A stretch of 64,000 bases of DNA. Source: Siphonodentalium dalli. Its lineage: Eukaryota > Mollusca > Scaphopoda > Gadilida > Siphonodentaliidae. Numbering within the stretch: position 1 is the first letter of the stretch; the number at the start of each line of letters is the position of its first letter. The translations under genes and the position numbers were made by a program. The stretch is taken from contig CP136068.1 in NCBI GenBank assembly GCA_032622095.1, positions 131,571,989 to 131,635,988 on the forward strand. Reading direction: 5' to 3'. Of the stretch, positions 13,811 to 24,900 are shown one piece after another. The notes beneath the pieces were generated by a model, which saw nothing but the letters and a program-made list of their open reading frames with translations, was not told the DNA's origin and searched no databases.

Positions 13811-14119
13811 TTGACAGGGAACCTTATAAAGTCGAAATAATAAGGGGAATATATTTCTTAGTTATTATAATGTACTTCACTGTAGGTGGAGGTCCCAACT
13901 CGAAATTTCATGATTTAAGTGTCAATGTGAGCGATTTCCCTTACAATTATGGAATTTCTCCAGGGTAAATTTTTTTTTTTTTGCGATGTCGGCTCACAAA
14001 AACATGCAATTTAGAGTTGGGACCTTCACCTATAGTAAATTACATCATGAAGGAACAGATAATAACTAATAAATATATTTCCTAAGTTATTTTTTCGACT
14101 TTATAAGGTTCCCTGTCAA
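13811..14119. mobile_element. MITE with TTGACAGGGAACC ends
   Basis: TTGACAGGGAACCTTATAAA and the mirror TTTATAAGGTTCCCTGTCAA bound a 309 bp segment. A second inner mirror pair (GTGGAGGTCCCAACTC against GAGTTGGGACCTTCAC) makes it nearly palindromic. No coding capacity. The target duplication is not clear. Confidence 0.75.
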
Positions 14120-14699
14120 TACTTCAAAAAGTTCCCAAGTTTTGTACTGGTGGAATATGATCTCTACGGGCGTTAGCCTGAGTAGAGTTTCATGGCATGA
14201 TCTACATGTATTGTAAGTGTGAGTGAACCCAGACTATTGAACAGCTAGCAGCCAACCATAAATCGCGGCAGGATGCAGCCGAAGCCAATCGAAAATAGTT
14301 GCATTGAAGTTACCAGTATACATGTACTAGTATGTGAAACATAATAATCAATTGTTTCAGACTATCCAAGGACTAGCTACATGTAGCTTTCTAACGACTC
14401 AGTCATTCTGATCAAGCCATGCCTTGGTCAGCTGGGGTTCACCTAAATGCAGCATATTGCAACTTTTGCAAGTCCCTAGAAAACTGAAATGCAGCAAGTC
14501 CTTCTAATGGATTAGTGGAGTTGTTGATGAGTGTAATCAGTGTTTTATTATCCATTTCATTTATGATCTGTGGCAGTTGATTGGAAATCTTTATCCCTTT
14601 ATACATGAATTTATTTAAGATGGGTATTTGTAAAATTTTAACAAAACAGTTTTATTAAGTTGCTATTTCTTTTTATTCTACTCATGCAGTATTTAAAGT

Positions 14700-15010
14700 G
14701 ATGTGAAACACTCCGGTAAGGTGATCACATAGACACGGAGAAAAAACTTGTTTAAAATAGTTATTTTTATAAATATTATATCCAAATTGACAACACACAC
14801 CGTCATTCTTATATATTAATTAAATGCAGCAACTGTCAATATCAAAGTGGGTTTCGTTAGTTTATCGCTGATAGATGCATCCCGAATCGAGTAGTAAATA
14901 TTTACAATTGAGTGTATTCAGAAGATTATTTTCCATGGAGTGGTACAGTCGATTTGCTTAAGATTTTCGGCGATCTTAGTAGAATGTTAAATTCCTCCAG
15001 TGGGCATAGC
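14700..15010 (+). repeat. Dispersed repeat shared with 54845-56095
   Basis: Ordered words such as AAACACTCC, GGTGATCA, GTTATTTTTA, TTAGTTTATCGCTGATAG, GTCCCGAATC-type and CAGTCGATTTGCTT recur in the same order downstream of 54845. There they are split by about 0.9 kb of other sequence. Non-coding and of unknown class. Confidence 0.6.
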
Positions 15011-15940
15011 GCCTGAACACTAACTCATCAGTTTCACGCACCCGCACAAGTACATAATATGTCTTTAATATAATTTAATTAATATGATTTATATATTTTT
15101 GAAGGTGTATATACGTATCAGTTACCGGTATACATGTATATATATTGAGATTAATTGTGTTTGTGATATTGATGTTTTCATGACTATATGAACACATGTT
15201 GGTAATTAATTATCAATGGACTGGTGTTTCTGTATGACAAAGGGACTTTGAATCTCATTTGAAGATTTGATTATGTGTTGTTTTCATGACCAGACTATAA
15301 TTACCAAATAGTGTTATTTCAAGATTCAGCTCACTTCTGTGATGGCATGTTGTGTATATAATCAAATGTATATATACATAAGCTGCAACTAAGATTTCAG
15401 AAATCATATCCAATCTTCAACTGAGATTATTCACAATGCGCCTTACTGATCCCCTTACCCTTGCGGTGTGTGTGATATTCAATGTTTTAAAGAAAAGATT
15501 GCATTGAATGTACCGGCTGTAAAAAGTGGACGCATTAGGCCAAAAAAATATATACCTGTGTTTCTGTTGACATGCAAAAACAAAATAGGGGTGGCTTTTC
15601 ATTTTATTTAATTTTTTCATTTTATTTTCAACTTTGCTCGAAATAAATTTGAAAGTAGATTCTATTAGAATATAGTGTAATTTATTGTTTTAGCAAGGAA
15701 ACATTATTTAAACTATATTTGCACACTATAAAATGGTGCTCACAGATAATTGTTTTGACGAATATATTCAGTAACATCGGTGAATTTAAAGAGAGTACAG
15801 AATTGTTTGAGAAGGCCTTTATATTGGTCTAATTTGGGGACATCGGACACGGCGTGCCGACCATGGTTCGTCCAGTCGTGAGAAAAAATATAAATCTAAA
15901 CCCGTGAAATGCAATATCTTGGCTTCTAACAGGACATATA

Positions 15941-16309
15941 CCCTGCTGGACAAAACAAGTGTCCACTTAACCGCGGTGCGGTCAGCGTTGCCACCGCGGC
16001 TGAAATGCAACTACACCGCGGCTCCACCGGCTAACTACAGTTGGGCCGCGGTGTACTTGCCGTTCCGCCATGGTGTAGTTGCCGCGGTGTACGTTAATTA
16101 AACTGAAAAAAGACGATACAAACCATAAATCTAACCATGGTGTACATGCCATTCAGCTGCGGTGTAGTTGCCTTTCGGCTGCAGTGTACTTGCTGTTCGG
16201 CCCGCGGTGTACTTGCCGTTCGGCCCGCGGTGCTCAACTGCAGTTACAAACTCTGACACTGCGGCAAATACACCGCGGTGCCAATGGACACTTGTTTTGT
16301 CCAGTGGGG
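15941..16309 (-). mobile_element. MITE with CCCTGCTGGACAAAACAAGT ends, copy 1
   Basis: A TA dinucleotide flanks both ends (15939-15940 and 16310-16311), as in Tc1/mariner-type insertion. The terminal repeats are CCCTGCTGGACAAAACAAGT and the mirror ACTTGTTTTGTCCAGTGGGG. The interior is a run of variants of CGCGGTGTACTTGCCGTTCG. It is oriented opposite to copies at 28288 and 31182. No transposase. Confidence 0.82.
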
Positions 16310-16535
16310 TATGATAATCTCACAATAGAATGGATATATTTCCATCCTGTACTAGTTTAATTGAAGTTTTATTACATTTTTTTTTGGCCCTACCAATGTG
16401 TTCTGATTACAAAACAAGTTTTCAACATGTCACTGGTCTTGCATGTAAGTAACATCACATTTTATTGTAAATCTTGTTCGTTCGACAACAATGGTGATAT
16501 GATGTGTTAAAAGCATTAAATAGGCTAGTAATTTA

Positions 16536-16590
16536 TACCATATCAGGAATAGGTAATAGCATTCCGTGTTATCCTATTCCTGATATGGTA
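16536..16590. repeat. Perfect 18 bp hairpin
   Basis: TACCATATCAGGAATAGG at 16536-16553 is followed after a 19-base loop by its exact reverse complement at 16573-16590. It could be a tiny MITE or a cruciform. No terminator role is implied in a nuclear genome. Confidence 0.7.
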
Positions 16591-17102
16591 GAAATAAAGA
16601 GCGTTTGTTTCGTTACTGGGATAAAATGTTGTACTCCATTATAACCTAATATTCAGATAGCAGAGCAGTGTTCGGCTACAGGATTCAGAAGGCTAAACGG
16701 ACAATAGATTTAACAGCACCAACATTCGCACGACTACTTTGTGCTCTATTTTTATTTTGTTGCTGTTCTTATATTCTCATGTTACTAGTACATGGTACGG
16801 TACCAATAAAAGAAAATCAAACTCTTTTATCATTCAGTCCCACAATTTAGTCCAATTCCCTTCTATAATATATCTGTATAATGATAAAAATTAAAACCCT
16901 TTTATTAAAGCCCTTTGTAATCAGCACCTCCAAGATTAAACATATCATTGTGTAAACACGCATGACTAATCTGCATAATCATTAAAGGGACTTGCTGCAT
17001 TTCAAGGGACTTGCTGCATTTAGTGTAAACGGTCAGCTGTGGCAGCTACCAGTAGCTTCCACATTCCTGGTACTGTATGAGTTTTCAACTAATCGATCGA
17101 CC

Positions 17103-17798
17103 CACAGTTACTGGACATAAAGTCCCAAAAATAAGGTTTTATTCGAGATTATACATGTAAATCGGTATCGAGTCACTCGTCGCTAATGGTGAAAAATGTT
17201 TTAAACTCGGTTAATTTGGTGTCAGGAATGATTTTATCGCTGCAGAGTTGTACCGGTAGCTTGGTATGTTATTTATATGAAACAGGCGACATATGCCCGG
17301 TAATTTGTGTTTAGTGCTTTTATTTGAGATATGTTTGTCCGGGCACGTGGAAACAGCTTTTTAAGCCTGCATAACTTTTTATCCTTATAGTACCGCTATT
17401 CTCAAAGTAATTGACCAGAAAAACGGGGTGATACCCCGGTCATGACCGCGGTGATACCGGTAATAAACGGTAGCGGTATCGAGACGGTCATGGCGTGGAG
17501 TTACGGTATTGGGCGATAATGATACCGTGGTCTTTTAGCGGGCACCGCATTAATTTTGTTGAATACCGCGGTGATTTTCATGGAACTCTTTTAGGGGAGG
17601 TATTTACTCACACATACTTGTTCGCGTTAACAAGCGGTATCAGTACCGCGGTATTGGAGGATACCATGGTATAGTACCGCCATATTAACGGGGTGACACC
17701 ACGTTATTGGTGGTCAATTACTTTAAGTATAGCGGTAGGATACCGATTTATAAACTTGATTAAAACCTTATTTTTGGGACTTTATGTCCAGTAACTGT
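17103..17798. mobile_element. Non-autonomous DNA transposon with 8 bp target duplication
   Basis: GATCGACC occurs at 17095-17102 and again at 17799-17806. Between them the ends CACAGTTACTGGACATAAAG and CTTTATGTCCAGTAACTGT mirror each other and continue through CCCAAAAATAAGGTTTT. The interior is rich in CGCGGTAT and GATACCG-type words. An 8 bp duplication with CA-type ends suggests hAT, though other superfamilies are possible. It stops 77 bp from the CDC26 stop codon. Confidence 0.78.
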
Positions 17799-17875
17799 GA
17801 TCGACCATAACCCCTTGGAAGAAAGGCAATAATATGTATCATTCTTTTAATTTACAACACTGTGTGTGCTCATTA

Positions 17876-18154
17876 TCACTGTCTTGGAAGTCTGGGAGAG
17901 TGTCCCTGAGGTGAATCCAAACTCTGTGTTGGTAGTGGTCTGGGATCATACCCTATCCTCTCATGGACTGCTTTATCTCTCCTGGCTCTTGACCAGGGTG
18001 GAGTCACATCACTTATACCCTCTTCAAACTCAAAAGACTTTTCCTGCGTTTGGAGTTTCTTCTTCGCTTCATTTTCCTTTTCTCTTTTCATTGCTTCATA
18101 TTCTTCAGCATCATTCACATTAAGTTCTATCCTTGTTGGAGGTCTCCGAAGCAT
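17876..18154 (-). CDS. CDC26: CDC26, anaphase-promoting complex subunit
   Basis: CDC26 is a small non-catalytic subunit of the nuclear/cytosolic anaphase-promoting complex, the ubiquitin ligase that drives mitotic exit. Its N-terminus binds and stabilises the TPR subunit CDC16/APC6. The 92-codon frame begins MLRRPPTRIELNVNDAEEYE, closely matching the conserved animal N-terminus (MLRR-PTR-EL, then an acidic EE-E stretch). A lysine/glutamate-rich helix follows at about residues 18-40. The second conserved block, HERIGYDPRP, sits at about 65-74. The usual family length is 80-90 residues, so this single exon appears complete. The start is the ATG at 18154-18152, fixed by the conserved MLRR. The gene is divergent from BBS1, whose ATG lies 909 bp away. 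A 5' UTR intron is possible but not visible. Confidence 0.9.
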   Translation of the reverse strand: MLRRPPTRIELNVNDAEEYEAMKREKENEAKKKLQTQEKSFEFEEGISDVTPPWSRARRDKAVHERIGYDPRPLPTQSLDSPQGHSPRLPRQ

Positions 18155-19063
18155 ATTTGATGTACAGGTAAATTAAATCTAGTCCTATCGGAATTTAGAA
18201 TGTGTTTTGTTTCACCAGCTACAGTTGTGTACACTACTAGTATTGTGACTGTGAGACGTGGCTGTACTTGAGAATAATGAGACTGTCAGTGTCGAGAGTC
18301 AATCACTTTTCTGTTTGATGGTGCTCCTCCTCATTTAATGTCTAGCGATAAAGAGTTACTTTATGCCAGTACAATATTTTTCTTCTACACTGCCAATCAC
18401 AGAATGAGACACGTGTACCTGCACTGTGGAATATTGTGCACCACTAGCGTCCTGCTGACTGCAGTTTAACTTCAAGTTCAAGGAATTTTCGCAAGAAAGT
18501 TTATTTTATATTTATTTGTCATGTCATTCGAGCATGGTCAATTTCATTACACTCCTATTATACCAGATCAGTAGTTTAATTAGTATATACATTCAATCCA
18601 CAAGCAAACTGTTATTTTCTGCATAAATTGTCATAATATAATACATCCAGAAACAGTGAGAATTTAAGTTTTTAAAATATGAACAGGAACTGAGATTTTT
18701 TTTCGGTTTCTACAAAATTGTAACAGGTCAGATTGATTATACGGAACTATGTTTCGGAAATTATGGCTTCAACAGCTTCAACGCCATTTAATGAAACACA
18801 AATAATCTTTATATTTAAACATAAAACTATACAATACAAGCTTCATTGTCATTCATCGAATATGATGATAATAATGAAGTTATATTTGCACTGGCAACGT
18901 TTGTGTTCCGTTTTAAACATTTTCACGATTCCTAACTTTGAAATAGTTTAGTTTTTCATAGAAACCGAAATTTTTATCGTGTCGTATTTCACTTTAATTG
19001 AGAGAATTTGACGACAAATGCAACGTACTATAGTCAGCCCTGTTTTCTAGATTCAATTTTACG
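18155..19063. promoter_or_regulatory. Divergent CDC26/BBS1 intergenic promoter region
   Basis: The 909 bp between the two divergent start codons must hold the 5' UTRs and core promoters of both genes unless distant 5' exons exist. No TATA box stands out. The region contains a loose inverted pair (CGGTTTCTA near 18705 and TAGAAACCG near 18959), a lone GGCAAC half-site at 18893-18898 and the X-box candidate at 18951. Short open frames here have no coding support. Confidence 0.5.
18951..18965 (+). promoter_or_regulatory. Candidate RFX X-box upstream of BBS1
   Basis: GTTTTTCATAGAAAC fits the imperfect inverted-repeat form RYYNYY, a 3-base spacer, RRNRAC bound by RFX/DAF-19 factors. It ends 99 bp before the BBS1 ATG, the usual place for X-boxes in ciliary genes. 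The half-sites are T-rich compared with the strong GTTGCC-type consensus, so chance occurrence is quite possible. Confidence 0.35.
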
Positions 19064-19101
19064 ATGGGCAGTAACGATGATCATTCTAAAGATCCTTCAA
19101 G
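19064..19101 (+). CDS. BBS1: BBS1 coding exon 1
   Basis: Residues 1-13, beginning [12 protein letters not shown]. The donor is AG|GTGAGA and the exon ends in phase 2, which matches the 1-base start of exon 2 and the phase-2 end of human exon 1 as I recall it. The peptide is poorly conserved in the family, so the call rests on phase, donor quality and the upstream stop-free ATG context. The next exon is 13.4 kb away. Confidence 0.75.
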
Positions 19102-21895
19102 GTGAGAATTTGTTTGTTCAAATTGCTTACTAGTAGTAATACTACCGATTTTCGTTCAACTTCAAGTTGAAATTGAATTGAAAATGAATCTCAAAATCCA
19201 TATTCACTTTCTACAGCTGTTCTATCGGGTCCTACTAAAACCCGACCGGACCCGACCGGACCCGACCGGACCGCCCCCAGGGGTCCGAGCGAGATGGGGT
19301 TTGCACTATCGTGTAGAATGGACCCGAATGTAGGGACACACTATAAAGTGTATGCCGAGGCCGAGGCCGGCTCCAAATAAAAGGTGTAATCGGGGTTTTT
19401 GTGGCGTTTGCTCTGTTGTTTCTCAATGGATATTAATGAAATTTGGTGTATATGTCCGGACTGGGACATGGAATAGAATGACGTTTGAATTGTTTTTAAA
19501 TTCACAAATTTGTTGATTTTATTCAACTTTTTCGTTCTGAAACACACTATAAAGTGTATACGGCCGGCTCCAATTAAAAGGTGTAAGCGACTTATGTGCT
19601 TAGCGATATAGGTAATCGGATTAACTAACTGACGACTCTATAGACTATTAGTATTGGGTGTTTTGTATCACTTGAGGTTTTTGGTGAAATAATAATTTAG
19701 AAAGTGAAATACATGATAAAATAAATTTAATCACAAAAGAATAATATAAAGACATTAAATTCACAGAATAAAACAAACATGCGACATACAATTTCATGTT
19801 CGGTGCCGGATGGCACCTCTCAGAATACGTTCAATTCTCCTCTTATATCGGACGATTCCGATATTCTGATCTTTTTTCTCAGGCTGGTGGAGATGTAGGG
19901 GAGACCCGGGCAAAGCGGATCGCCCGGGCAAAGCCGATCACCTTTATTATTTAAATACTAGCAAGTTTCGCATATAACCTGTATCGTTGAATTTCATGTA
20001 TGTCTCATGTTTGTTATTATATTTTATGTATTTATTATATATGTATTATGATTAAATAAAGTTATCGTTTAAAAATAAAATAAAAGTGTTTAAATTATTA
20101 TTTTGCCAATTTTAAAATTTATTTTATCATGAATTTCACTTTCTAAATTATTATTTCCCCAAAATGCTCAAGTGATACAAAACTTCATGACTAATAGCCT
20201 AGAGTCGTCAAGACAAATAGTCTAGAGTTAATCCGATTACCTATATCGCTAAGCACATAAGCCGCTTACACCTTTTAATTGGAGCCGGCCGTATACACTT
20301 TATAGTGTGTTTCAGAACGAAAAGTTGAATAAAATCAACAAATTTGTGAATTTAAAAACAATTCAAACGTCATTCTATTCCATGTCCCAGTCCGGACATA
20401 TACACCAAATTTCATTAATATCCATTGAGAAACAACAGAGCAAACGCCACAAAACCCCCGATTACACCTTTTATTTGGAGCCGGCCTCGGCCTCGGCATA
20501 CACTTTATAGTGTGTCCCCGAATGTACCAAAGTTATAATCCCCAAGTCGATAGCTCGAGCGAACACGGGCACTGTTAACCCATGGCTTGCGGCCGTTTCC
20601 CGCCAGGTACGGGAAATCCAAAAAGGCCGCCGACCGCACCACCCCTGACTGCCTGACCACGAAAATTTACATCATATCATGAAGGAAATACGGCTATTCA
20701 TCCATGCGCGATCGGACAAGTCGCTAGCTGCAGCGGAAGTGAATAAATTAACCCAGACGCTGCTGCCGAATTCGCTATAAATGTACGCAAAAACGCCGAA
20801 ATTAACACCCGCCGACCGGACCGCCCCCAGGGGTCCGAGGCGAGATGAGGTTTGCACTATCGTGTAGAATGGAACCAAATGTACCAAAGTTCCAATCCCC
20901 AAGTCGATAGCTCGAGCGGACACACGGCACTGTTAACCCCTGACTTGCGGTCGTTTCCGCCAGGTACGGGAGATCCAAAAAGGCGACGACCGCACCTCCC
21001 CTGACTGCCTGAACACGGAAATGTACATTATATCATGAAGTGAATACCAATATGCATCCATGGGCGATCGGACAAGTCGCTAGCTGCAGCGGAAATGAAT
21101 AAATTAACCCATACGCTGCTTGCCGAATTCGCTATAAAATGTACGCAAAAACGGCGAAATTAACACCCGCCGACACATCTATAGGCCGGAGTTATACAGT
21201 GTGTGTGTAATATATTTTAGATGAAAAACATGACTGTTGGAAGGAAACTTGAAACTGATTCTTTGCCTACATGTATCTATATCTAACAGAATGTTTGTTG
21301 GTTATTAAAATTGAAGTTGATTACAACACCGAAAGTGTCAGTGATATGTCCAAACGCAAACAGAGGCAAATGTATAATGACAAAATCGACAAATTATAAT
21401 GCCACGAGAAGCATGGTGTTTCACAAACATAGAAACACTTATGTTGAGATATGATGTTCAAAGTTAGCACATGGAAGCAGGCTTTATTATGATAAGAACG
21501 CATATTTTCTCACGTGATATCCCACAGACCCCTGGCACAATAGACCCCAACCACCCAAATACATATATGTCTTTGAGTGGTTTGGGTGTATTGTGCCAGG
21601 GACCTGTGGGATATCCCTTCGAAACATTGATATTTCTCTCGGTAATTTCCTTGATGAACTCGTACACCTTCTTATCGCGCATTATCATTATTTTTCGATT
21701 TCTGAGATTGGGTGAATCAATATAGCTCCAAAAGTAATTTCCGTTAAACAATGGAAACGAAATCCAGGTTTATGGTCCGAATGTTGACAATTTTCAACAT
21801 CAATCTTGGATGAACAGGAAACTCTTTGCCCGTTTATTCTTTCACATCTTTATGTTGTAGATAACGGTTGTCTGTGCGAAAAAAAATTCATCTGG

Positions 21896-21931
<36 letters not shown>

Positions 21932-24900
21932 ACATACGGACACGCTTCCCAGGCACAATTTACACGAAAACTTTTTCCTACTAAAGATTTCTCACCTAAA
22001 TAGATTGTTGAAAAGTTTCATATTGCAGTTGGGGTTAACAGTGCCGTATCCGCTATCGACTTGGGGGTGGAACTTTGGTATATTCGGGTCCATTCTACTC
22101 GATAGTGCAAACCCCCATCTCGCTCGAACCCCTGGGGGCTGTCCGGTCGGCGGTGGTTAATATTGGCGTTTATGCGTACATTCATAGCTAATTCGACAGC
22201 AGCGTATGGGCTAATTTATTTACTTCCGCTGCAGCTAGCGACTTATCCGACCGCCCATGCATATGGGTATTTTCCTTCATGATATAATGTCCATTTCCGT
22301 GGTCAGCAGGCCTGGCATTCTGAGGCGAGCGATAAAATCGCTCGCCTACCGCCCGCCTGAAAATAATCCAGGCGGACGAAATAACGCCCTCCCAAACGGC
22401 AAAACATCGCTCTCCAGGACCCGGGTGTAAGTAATGATCTATGTACTAACAGAGTCGCAATGAAGTGTTAAACGATGTCGGTATGGGACCTTTGATCTAT
22501 AAGCCGCATTCCGACTGTCCCTGGCGAAATGTACAAAGCGATATTGATTACGTTGTAGCAACATTTCCACCGGAAGCACGTGCCTCTGTGAAATAGACAC
22601 ACCCGTTCAGAGTTATGTCACTTTGAAGTATTGCGTCATGCCTCCCACGCAACTGGACAGTGCTATATAATGTCAGGCATCATTGAGGCATTTTAAAAAT
22701 ACTTAAATGTAAAAAGAATAGTTGTCTGAATTGTTACTAAATACATTACTAGCTAAAGTAACAACATATCTTGTTATTTAATATTAAAATATTTTGTGTA
22801 ATGAAAACAACAAACTCAGCAATTATTGTAATAGTTTAATACTGACATGTACTTTATTTTTATCAATACTGTACATGTGGAGTGGAATATTTACTATGTC
22901 TGATTTTGGCAAACATTTCGCCTCCTGTGCTTGGCACAAATAATAGCCCTCCTAGACCTTTTCAGGAGGGCGATTTTTAGCTCTCCTAGATTTCTGAGAA
23001 TGCCAGGCCTGGGTCAGGCAGTCAGGGGAGGTGCATGCGGTCGGCGCCTTTTTGGATTTCCCGTACCTGGCGGAAACGGCCGTATGTTAGGGGTTAACAG
23101 TGCCGTGTCCGCTCGAGCTATCGACTTGGGGATTGGAACTTTGGTACATTCGGGTCCATTATACACGATAGTGCAGACAGCATTTCGCACGGACCCCTAG
23201 GGGGCGGTCCGGTCGGCGGGTGTTTAATTTCAGCGTTTTTGCGTACATTTATAGCGAATTCGGCAGCAGCGTATGGGTTAAGTTATTCACTTCCGCTGCA
23301 GCTAGCGACTTGTCCCGATCGCGCATGGATGAATATCTGTATTTCCTTCATGATATAATGTCCATTTCCGTGGTCAGAGCAGTCAGGGGAGGTGCGGTCG
23401 GTGCCTTTTTGGATTTCCCGTACCTGGCGGAAACGGCCGCAAGTCAGGGGTTAACAGTGTCATGTTCGCTCGAGCTATCGACTTGGGGATTGGAACTTTG
23501 GTACATTCGGGTCCATTCTATACGATAGTGCAAACCCCATCTCGCTCGGACCCCTGGGGCGGTCCGGTCGGGTGCGGTCGGGTTTTAGTAGGACCGGTTC
23601 TATCTATCTATCTCTATCTATCTACTTGGTACTCCATCGCCCTCAATGTGCTGAGGATTATGTGGAGGTCCGAGGTGCTACCCGCGGCCGAGTAACTTTA
23701 TAACCCTGTGGTGACCCCAGTGGGTCCGTGAAGATTCGGCGGAGGGAAGATTCGGCAGGGAAGATTCGGCGGGTTTTATCGGCCCGAATCTTCCTAGGTT
23801 TATACCAATATATTGAGACGGGAGATTTTATGTTTTAAGTTCTATGAATTATGTGGACATATTTTTTAATAATATAATTGGATGAATAAATTAAATTAAA
23901 TGAAGCTATTACTTTTATGATGTTTTGTTTGTGATTATTTGTATGTTTTATGAGTGAATATTTACAAGAATAAATTACTTTTATTATTACTTTTGTAAAT
24001 ACTTTTATGATGTTTTGTCATTAGTTTGTTTGACATATTTTATGAGATTATTTTAGGTTTATGATAAGGTAAGTTTATTGTGAATATATTGAAGTTATTA
24101 CTTACAAATTACGTGGGTAAATCCAAATATCACGTTCGAACACTATAAGGAATTATGATTAATGAAGATTCAATGAGAAAACGAATAAAACTTTTTGACA
24201 GTTGTTCACACTCTGTTCACGTTGGCGACAAGTGTTTGTATAACAGTCGGTAGAATATACAGAGTCGTCTTTCTGATGCTGATATGATCTCAGTGAGAAC
24301 TATTCGATGTTTGTTTAGATAAGTTTGCTGAGTGCATTTCAGTTAGAACTGATCAGTTGTTTGTTTTACCGCATCAGATCTAACGACTTTTAGGACTATA
24401 TAGTTGGAGATGGAGATGTGGCGTCCGTGCCAAGACCGTCCCAATGTCAGACAACCGTTTTTCAAGTCGGCGACAAGTTCATCATAAATGACATTGAGCA
24501 CAACCATCCAGCCGAACCAGATGTTCAACTAAAGAAAACACATGTCAAGGTAACACTATTCAACAGTTTTCGACTACATTTAAATAAATCTCATCAATCT
24601 CATATTTTAAATTCATCTGGTTTCCCTTTTCGTTCTCTAAATTCATGATTAGGCCTATATTATAGTATAATATATCATTTTATTTTATTTCGTTTCAGGT
24701 CAAAGAAGCGGCTACCAAGAACATGTTCCGTCCAGCTTCAAATATAGTCGAGGAAGTAGTACGAGACAACGTTACAACAGCAACAGCATCCATGAAGCCA
24801 ACAAATTCACTGATGAAGAGAATACTAAACATGTATCGCTCTAAGACGTTACCAGCGGTTCCAAATGACATCGGCTTCGAGATAAACACCGACTTTCTGC

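Larger units (their letters stand above)
19227..23596. mobile_element. 4.4 kb foldback DNA transposon in BBS1 intron 1
   Basis: GTTCTATC at 19219-19226 and 23597-23604 is an 8 bp target duplication. The ends are GGGTCCTACTAAAACCC and the mirror GGGTTTTAGTAGGACCG. Each arm holds about two direct copies of a roughly 350 bp unit (GGACCGCCCCCAGGGGTCCG, GCACTATCGTGTAGAATGGA, CCAAGTCGATAGCTCGAGCG, CGTTTCC-GCCAGGTACGGGA, GACAAGTCGCTAGCTGCAGC, GAATTCGCTATAAATGTACG) in opposite orientation on the two sides. The middle (about 21190-22025) has no transposase frame. Long inverted arms with GGG ends and an 8 bp duplication suggest a Mutator-like or other foldback element. A palindromic element (19333) and a hAT-like one (22307) are nested in it. 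Confidence 0.85.

Noticed and set aside
19341-20510. Two nearly identical 67-68 codon frames on opposite strands (19341-19547 minus, 20307-20510 plus)
   Set aside because: They are mirror copies in the arms of one palindromic transposon and show no known domain, so identity comes from the repeat and not from coding selection.
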